64,000 bases of DNA from Pseudoalteromonas lipolytica (GTDB lineage Bacteria; Pseudomonadota; Gammaproteobacteria; Enterobacterales; Alteromonadaceae), in NCBI RefSeq assembly GCF_900116435.1, contig NZ_FPAZ01000005.1, positions 124,001 to 188,000 of the forward strand, in the 5' to 3' direction. The translations under genes were made by a program, and so were the position numbers. Of the stretch, positions 59,173-64,000 are shown piece by piece. Every line of letters starts with the position of its first letter. Within the stretch, counting starts at the first letter, position 1. The notes beneath the pieces are model-generated. The model had not been told where the DNA came from, searched no databases, and worked only from the letters and a program-made list of their open reading frames with translations.

Positions 59173-62100
59173 CTAAATTTCTTCTAACGGTTTGTCTTTC
59201 GCTTGCTGTTCCAGTTTACTTTGTAAGTACTCTGGTGACTGTGTATTACGCGCAAAGGCAGTATACGCAGCGGGCACAACAAACAAGGTGAGTAAGGTTG
59301 CCACAATTACGCCGGTGAATACCACAACACCAATTACCATACGGCTTTCTGCACCCGGACCACTTGCGAGTACTAGCGGTACAGAGCTCATTACGGTTGT
59401 TAATGAGGTCATAATGATGGGACGTAAACGCTGCGTAGCGGCTTGTGTAATGGCTTCGTTAAACTCAACGCCTTTATCTCGTAGCTGGTTTGCAAATTCA
59501 ACAATCAAGATACCATTTTTAGCACTTAAACCTATTAGCATCACAATACCAATCTGGCTGTAAATATTTAGCGTTAAGTCTGTGTACCATAAACCAAATA
59601 AGGCCCCAACTAGACCGAGTGGCACGGTTAGCATGATCACCAGTGGGTGAATAAAACTTTCAAACTGGGCTGCAAGTACTAAGAACGTCACTGTCAGCGC
59701 AAGGATGAACACATAGGTCATCGCTGATGCACCTTCGTAAAACAGCTGAGACTCACCTTTGTAATCAATGGCGCCATCAATGTCGTTCTCTTCAGCGGCA
59801 ACCTGATTTAAAAAGTTCAGTGCTTCTTCTAAGGTGTAGCCATCAGCTAAGTTGGCGCTAAGAGTAATCGCACGCATACGGTTGTAGCGATTTAAACGTG
59901 ATGCAGTCGCTTCTTCTTTTAGCGTAATGAGGCTATCTAGCGGCACGAGTTCACCACTACGTGATTTTAAGTAGATATTTGAGATATCCGTCGGGTTAGC
60001 AAAGTCTTCTTTGGTCCCTTTTAGAATTACGTCGTACTCTTCACCACGGTCGATAAAGGTTGTCACTCGACGTTGACCTAGCATGGTTTCAAGAGTGCGG
60101 CCTACATCGGATACAGACACGCCTAAATCAGCGGCTTTGTTTTTATCGATATTGATTAAAAACTGTGGGAATGTCTCTTTATAGTCGTGGTCAATGCGCA
60201 CAAGGCCTGGGTTTTTCTCAGCACGCTTAATAATGCGGTCACGCCAATCGGCTAATTGGTCGTAATCGTTACCTTGTAATACGAATTCAATTGGGCGTGA
60301 TGAGCCACCGCCACCAATACCACTGCGCATAATAGCAAAGGCTCGAATGTCGGTCACTTCTTGCATTTTTCCACTAATTTCATCGATCACTTCCCATGTT
60401 GAGCGTTTTCGTTTATCCCAATCGGCCATACCAACGATTGCAACACCGCCTTGGCCGCCCCAGCCAGGTACACGAATGAGCACACGGCTCAACTCACCAG
60501 ACTCTGAATATGGCATTAAACGCTCTTCGATTTTAGCCATATTAGCGGCGTTATTTTCGTAACTTGCCCCTTCAGGGCCGCTCATCATGATAAAGAAAGT
60601 ACCGCGGTCTTCTTTTGGCGTCAGTTCCGAAGGAATTTGCTGAAATAGCATGAAGCTGGCAACGCCTGTCATGATCATGGTGAGCAACAAGCTCCATTTT
60701 CGACTCATGTTTGATGCTAGTGAATTACGATACGCCTGTTCAATTTTGGCAAATGTTTTATCCATCCATTGGCTAAATTTACTTTCTTTTTCAGAGGCTT
60801 TAAGTACCTTTGAGCACAACGCTGGTGACAAGGTTAGCGCGGTAATACTTGAGAAAAACACAGCCGCACTCACTGCCATAGCAAATTCTGTGAACAATGC
60901 GCCAATACGGCCATCCATAAAGACCAGTGGCACAAACACTGAAATAAGCACCAGCGTGGTGGCAATAATGGCAAAGCCTACTTCACGTGCCCCACGAAAG
61001 GCAGCAAGTAAAGGTGGCTCACCAAGCTCTATACGGCGGTGAATGTTTTCAAGCATTACAATGGCATCGTCGACCACTAAACCAATGGCTAACACTAAAG
61101 CGAGTAGGGTAAGCAAGTTGATTGAGTATCCCATGGCAAGCAAGAACATAAAGCTACCAACGAGTGCCACAGGGACAGTAACTGCGGGCACTAAAGTCGC
61201 GCGAATACTCCCCAAGAATAAGTAGATAACTAAGACAACCAAGGCCATTGAAATAGCGAGTGTGCGGTACACTTCGTTAATCGATTCTTTGATGAACACT
61301 GACGAGTCGTAGCTGTCTTGAATCGTGGTGCCTTCAGGTAGGTTACGTTTTATTTTCTCAAGTTCGGCGCGGGCATTGTCTACCACAGTAAGGGTATTCG
61401 CTTTTGCTTGTTTTACAATGCCTAAACCAATCATGTTACGGCCATTACCACGGAATAAACTTTCGTCGTCAGCGGCTTCTAAATGCACATCGGCCACTTC
61501 ACCTAGGCGCACTAAGTAGCCGTCGTCGCCCCGTTTAATAACCAAGTTTCTAAAGTCGCGTTGATCCTTATAGCTGCGTGCTGTACGCACAGTAAAATCA
61601 CGGTCAATCGATTCAATCTCACCAGCGGGCAGTTCAACGTTTTCTGTGCGTAAGGTATTCTCGATATCGCTGCTGGTAATCCCGCGCGCCGCCATGGCCT
61701 TGCGGTTTAGCCAAATTTTCATGGCGTACTTACGCTCACCACCGACACGTACATTCGACACACCATCAACTACGGCTAAACGGTCGACAATAAAACGCTG
61801 TGCGTAGTCAGAAAGTTGCAACGAATCCATTGTCGAACTATTAAGGACAAACCAAGCGATTGGACTTTCATCGCTGTTCGATTTTGACACCTCAGGTGGG
61901 CGTACTTGTTCTGGTAGGCTATCAAGCGCACGTGCTACACGCTCACGCACATCGTTTGATGCGGCATCGATATCGCGACTGATATTAAACTCAATAGTGA
62001 TGTTTGAGCGGCCATTACGGCTTGACGAATTAATGCTTTTAATCCCTTCAATACCCGAAATACGATTTTCGAGCACTTGGGTTATTTTGGTTTCAATAAT

Positions 62101-62271
62101 TTCTGCACTGGCCCCAGTATACGATGTGCTTACACTCACAATCGGGGTTTCAATATCAGGGTATTCACGCAGTGGTAGCATCGAAAAAGCGACGAGACCA
62201 AAGGTAAGTAACAGTAAGTTTATTACGATCGCAAAGACCGGACGTTTAACGCTAGTATCTGTAATTTTCAT
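59173..62271 (-). CDS. RND efflux transporter, HAE1 family inner-membrane pump
   Basis: 1032 aa. Twelve membrane helices in two repeats, each followed by a large periplasmic loop. The N-terminus is KITDTSVKRPVFAIVINLLL. Helix 4 carries the proton-relay Asp pair in AIGLVVDDAIVMLENIHR. The second repeat has GLSAKNGILIVEFANQLR with the essential Lys. It exports drugs or other amphiphiles with proton antiport. Its adaptor is encoded 3 nt upstream. No outer-membrane factor gene is present, so it probably uses a TolC encoded elsewhere. Substrate not predictable. Confidence 0.94.
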   Translation of the reverse strand: MKITDTSVKRPVFAIVINLLLLTFGLVAFSMLPLREYPDIETPIVSVSTSYTGASAEIIETKITQVLENRISGIEGIKSINSSSRNGRSNITIEFNISRDIDAASNDVRERVARALDSLPEQVRPPEVSKSNSDESPIAWFVLNSSTMDSLQLSDYAQRFIVDRLAVVDGVSNVRVGGERKYAMKIWLNRKAMAARGITSSDIENTLRTENVELPAGEIESIDRDFTVRTARSYKDQRDFRNLVIKRGDDGYLVRLGEVADVHLEAADDESLFRGNGRNMIGLGIVKQAKANTLTVVDNARAELEKIKRNLPEGTTIQDSYDSSVFIKESINEVYRTLAISMALVVLVIYLFLGSIRATLVPAVTVPVALVGSFMFLLAMGYSINLLTLLALVLAIGLVVDDAIVMLENIHRRIELGEPPLLAAFRGAREVGFAIIATTLVLISVFVPLVFMDGRIGALFTEFAMAVSAAVFFSSITALTLSPALCSKVLKASEKESKFSQWMDKTFAKIEQAYRNSLASNMSRKWSLLLTMIMTGVASFMLFQQIPSELTPKEDRGTFFIMMSGPEGASYENNAANMAKIEERLMPYSESGELSRVLIRVPGWGGQGGVAIVGMADWDKRKRSTWEVIDEISGKMQEVTDIRAFAIMRSGIGGGGSSRPIEFVLQGNDYDQLADWRDRIIKRAEKNPGLVRIDHDYKETFPQFLINIDKNKAADLGVSVSDVGRTLETMLGQRRVTTFIDRGEEYDVILKGTKEDFANPTDISNIYLKSRSGELVPLDSLITLKEEATASRLNRYNRMRAITLSANLADGYTLEEALNFLNQVAAEENDIDGAIDYKGESQLFYEGASAMTYVFILALTVTFLVLAAQFESFIHPLVIMLTVPLGLVGALFGLWYTDLTLNIYSQIGIVMLIGLSAKNGILIVEFANQLRDKGVEFNEAITQAATQRLRPIIMTSLTTVMSSVPLVLASGPGAESRMVIGVVVFTGVIVATLLTLFVVPAAYTAFARNTQSPEYLQSKLEQQAKDKPLEEI

Positions 62272-62274
62272 GGT

Positions 62275-63330
62275 TTAGCCCTTGATACTAACTTTGCTGC
62301 CAGTGCGAATTTTGATAATGCCTTCAGTCACGACTTGTTGACCATCTGTTAGACCCTTATCGATGGCAACCCACCCGTTATGACGTCCCGCTACATGTAC
62401 TTCAACTTTATTGGCAACCCCGTCTTCAATTTTGAATACATAGTGTTTATCTTGCTGAGGGATTACCGCTTTTTCAGGCACCATGAGTGCTTGGTTTGAA
62501 CTCAGTTGTAATGCGGTGTTTAACAGCATACCAGGGCGTAATAAACCGCTTGAATTGGTAAAACTGGCAGTCACTTCAACACTGCGAGTAACCGAGTCAA
62601 TGCGTGAGCTGATGTGCGTGACTTTGCCGTTAAAGGTTTTTCCTGGGTAAGCATCATTTTGAGTCATGACTTTCATGCCTAGCTGCAGTTGCGCAAGGTA
62701 TTTTTCAGGAACTTTAAAGTCCACTTTTATAATACTGATATCATCGAGAGTGGTAATATTGGTGGTGCTATTAACATAAGTACCTATCGAGATTTCACGC
62801 TTACCTAATAAGCCTGAAAAAGGCGCTTTAATGGTCATTTCTGCCAGTTTAGTTTTGGCGCTTTCAAGCTGAGCTTCGGTGGCATCTACACGAGACAATT
62901 GCTCTTCAAGTAACGATTTAGCGGTTGCTTGCGAACGTGATAGTTCGGTTAAGCGGTCTAGTTGGCGTTTTTCTTCACGTAAATTGATACTCAATTCTTT
63001 TACTGCTAATTCTTCTTGTTGTGCTTGTAACTGAACTAGTTTTTGACCTTTACTTACTAAATCGCCATCATTGAAAAATATATCAGTCACATAGTCGTTT
63101 TGTGCACTGCGAATGAAGATCGCTTGATTCGCGCGCGCGCTGCCTATCGCTTCGATTAAAACGGCATTTTCTTCAGCCGTGACGGTATGTGCGACAACCT
63201 GGGTTGAACGGTCTCCAAAGTTGCTTTGCTCGCCTTGGCTTGAAGGTAAATATAAATAAATACATAACCCTAGCAAAAGGGTAATAATAAAAGGAAAAAG
63301 CGCTTTACCAGATTGTGTCGAATACATCAT
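62275..63330 (-). CDS. RND efflux periplasmic adaptor (membrane fusion protein)
   Basis: 351 aa. An N-terminal membrane anchor (about 8-30; no lipobox Cys at a cleavage site), then the HlyD/AcrA layout: lipoyl half FIRSAQNDYVTDIFFNDGDLVSKGQKLVQLQ, a coiled coil (about 105-150), second lipoyl half ITIKAPFSGLLGKREISIG-like, then beta-barrel and membrane-proximal domains. It links the RND pump to the outer-membrane channel. First gene of the operon. Confidence 0.93.
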   Translation of the reverse strand: MMYSTQSGKALFPFIITLLLGLCIYLYLPSSQGEQSNFGDRSTQVVAHTVTAEENAVLIEAIGSARANQAIFIRSAQNDYVTDIFFNDGDLVSKGQKLVQLQAQQEELAVKELSINLREEKRQLDRLTELSRSQATAKSLLEEQLSRVDATEAQLESAKTKLAEMTIKAPFSGLLGKREISIGTYVNSTTNITTLDDISIIKVDFKVPEKYLAQLQLGMKVMTQNDAYPGKTFNGKVTHISSRIDSVTRSVEVTASFTNSSGLLRPGMLLNTALQLSSNQALMVPEKAVIPQQDKHYVFKIEDGVANKVEVHVAGRHNGWVAIDKGLTDGQQVVTEGIIKIRTGSKVSIKG

Positions 63331-63477
63331 CGTGTTACCAGAAAATTAGTTGAGTGTAGTGTACAAAATTAGTACGTGCCCCGTATGTCAGGTATCTCAT
63401 ATATTTGTGCATTTGGCGTAAAAGTTAAAAGTTCAGCGCATTTGTTCCTTAATTGTTATGAGAAGAGAGGTGTAAGT

Positions 63478-63576
63478 ATGAGTAAACAAACCAAGTGTCC
63501 GTATTGTTTAACGCTTAGAAAGATTGTTTTGGTCACAATTGTAATGTTTATTTTTTACTTTTCAGTGTATGGATAA
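63478..63576 (+). CDS. 32-aa microprotein with CxxC and one membrane helix
   Basis: Starts MSKQTKCPYCLTLRK and continues as one hydrophobic helix (IVLVTIVMFIFYFSVYG). GAGG lies about 7 nt before the ATG. A longer in-frame start at 63376 adds sequence without a ribosome-binding site, so I use 63478. The CPYC motif could bind metal or be redox active. It overlaps the DUF2982 gene by 8 nt. Its function is unknown. Confidence 0.6.
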   Translation: MSKQTKCPYCLTLRKIVLVTIVMFIFYFSVYG

Positions 63577-64000
63577 CAAAAACGCGATTTTAAAGGTACG
63601 GGCACAGGCTTCGCGACATGGTATTGAGTTTTTATTGGTCGGAGGCATTGGGCTTGTATTCATTATGCTGTTTAACCTGCTACGTCCCGGTGAGATTAGT
63701 ATAGTGGAAATTTTTTTAGTCAGTAGCTGCCTTGCTGCTATATTTGTCGGCTTTTTTAAAACACAAGAGCCTTATTATAGCTTTACCTATACTAATCAGT
63801 TGCTTATATATCATCATAAAGTTGGGCATTGGCAATTAAAACGAGAAAACTTTCACCACAGTGGTGTCCCAAAAGTGGAACAAGGCTTAGAATACCTTGA
63901 GTTAAACGCAGTTGGTATTAAACTCAATAACATAGATGAATTTTTAACTCAGATTCACCCCCGAATTGCAGGGCGATTATTAATAGAACAACGTCATATA
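63569..64000 (+). CDS. DUF2982 family membrane protein, N-terminal part (cut by window end)
   Basis: An open frame from ATG 63569 to the window end (144 codons, no stop). Two hydrophobic helices (about 20-36 and 45-62) are followed by a soluble region with YHHKVGHWQLKRENF, LEYLELNAVGIKLNN and IHPRIAGRLLIEQR. This resembles DUF2982 proteins of Vibrio/Shewanella/Pseudoalteromonas as I remember them. No function known. The start is inside the microprotein gene, suggesting coupling. Confidence 0.7.
   Translation, partial: MDNKNAILKVRAQASRHGIEFLLVGGIGLVFIMLFNLLRPGEISIVEIFLVSSCLAAIFVGFFKTQEPYYSFTYTNQLLIYHHKVGHWQLKRENFHHSGVPKVEQGLEYLELNAVGIKLNNIDEFLTQIHPRIAGRLLIEQRHI

Overview
The window reads as a contiguous, unbroken stretch of chromosome from a marine gammaproteobacterium of the order Alteromonadales, most likely Pseudoalteromonas. 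The reasons are the AT-leaning composition, the gamma-type protein sequences (PurL, ThiI with a rhodanese tail, ArgE, YadG/YadH, YdbH/YnbE/YdbL, Mpl, PanP), the gene order, and short intergenic repeats with TATACCC... or ATACCA... ends. I see no prophage, transposase, rRNA, tRNA or CRISPR array. The genus call is inference from sequence recall, not from a search.

Layout. 1-7.3 kb: the 5' end of gsk (minus strand), tadA, a small very basic protein, mltF, a repeat-filled gap, and purL. 7.3-10.4 kb: a heptamer tandem repeat followed by ydbH-ynbE-ydbL. 10.4-18.4 kb: lipopolysaccharide inner-core block (DUF1415 gene, waaA, a Wzi-like outer-membrane protein, gmhA, hldE, kdkA, a family 9 glycosyltransferase, gmhB), which makes ADP-heptose, attaches and phosphorylates Kdo, and adds heptose. 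18.5-22.4 kb: threonine catabolism (kbl-tdh), glpE-glpG and a FliL-like exported protein. 22.6-28.8 kb: ubiC-ubiA, a 2OG-Fe(II) oxygenase, a LysR regulator, a DUF3369/HD-GYP response regulator and small conserved proteins. 28.9-36.9 kb: tsaD, plsY, folB-folK-uppP, and mpl followed by the ubiX-yadG-yadH-TrmB-like operon. 36.9-40.8 kb: a c-di-GMP type protein with a degenerate GGDEF and an altered EAL domain, panP, and a 209-bp element with terminal inverted repeats. 40.8-47.6 kb: divergent argE / argCBFGH, with an ARG box between them. 47.6-49.9 kb: a structured intergenic region, a 68-aa protein and three tandem paralogous five-helix membrane proteins. 49.9-56.2 kb: a second Wzi-like protein with coaD, a TetR regulator, thiI, panE-vanZ-like and yajQ. 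56.4-64 kb: a cobalamin riboswitch with btuB, msrA, an RND efflux pump with its adaptor, a 32-aa CxxC/membrane microprotein and a DUF2982 gene cut by the window end.

Most of the window is core metabolism and envelope biogenesis. The parts not explained by known families are the 48.1-49.9 kb paralogue cluster with its operator-like palindromes, the 57-aa basic protein at 959-1132, the miniature inverted-repeat elements at 3.0-3.3 kb and 40.6-40.8 kb, the heptamer array at 7.3 kb and the microprotein coupled to DUF2982 at 63.5 kb. Several starts were moved from the longest possible reading frame on the basis of ribosome-binding sites, overlaps and family N-termini. These moves are noted entry by entry.
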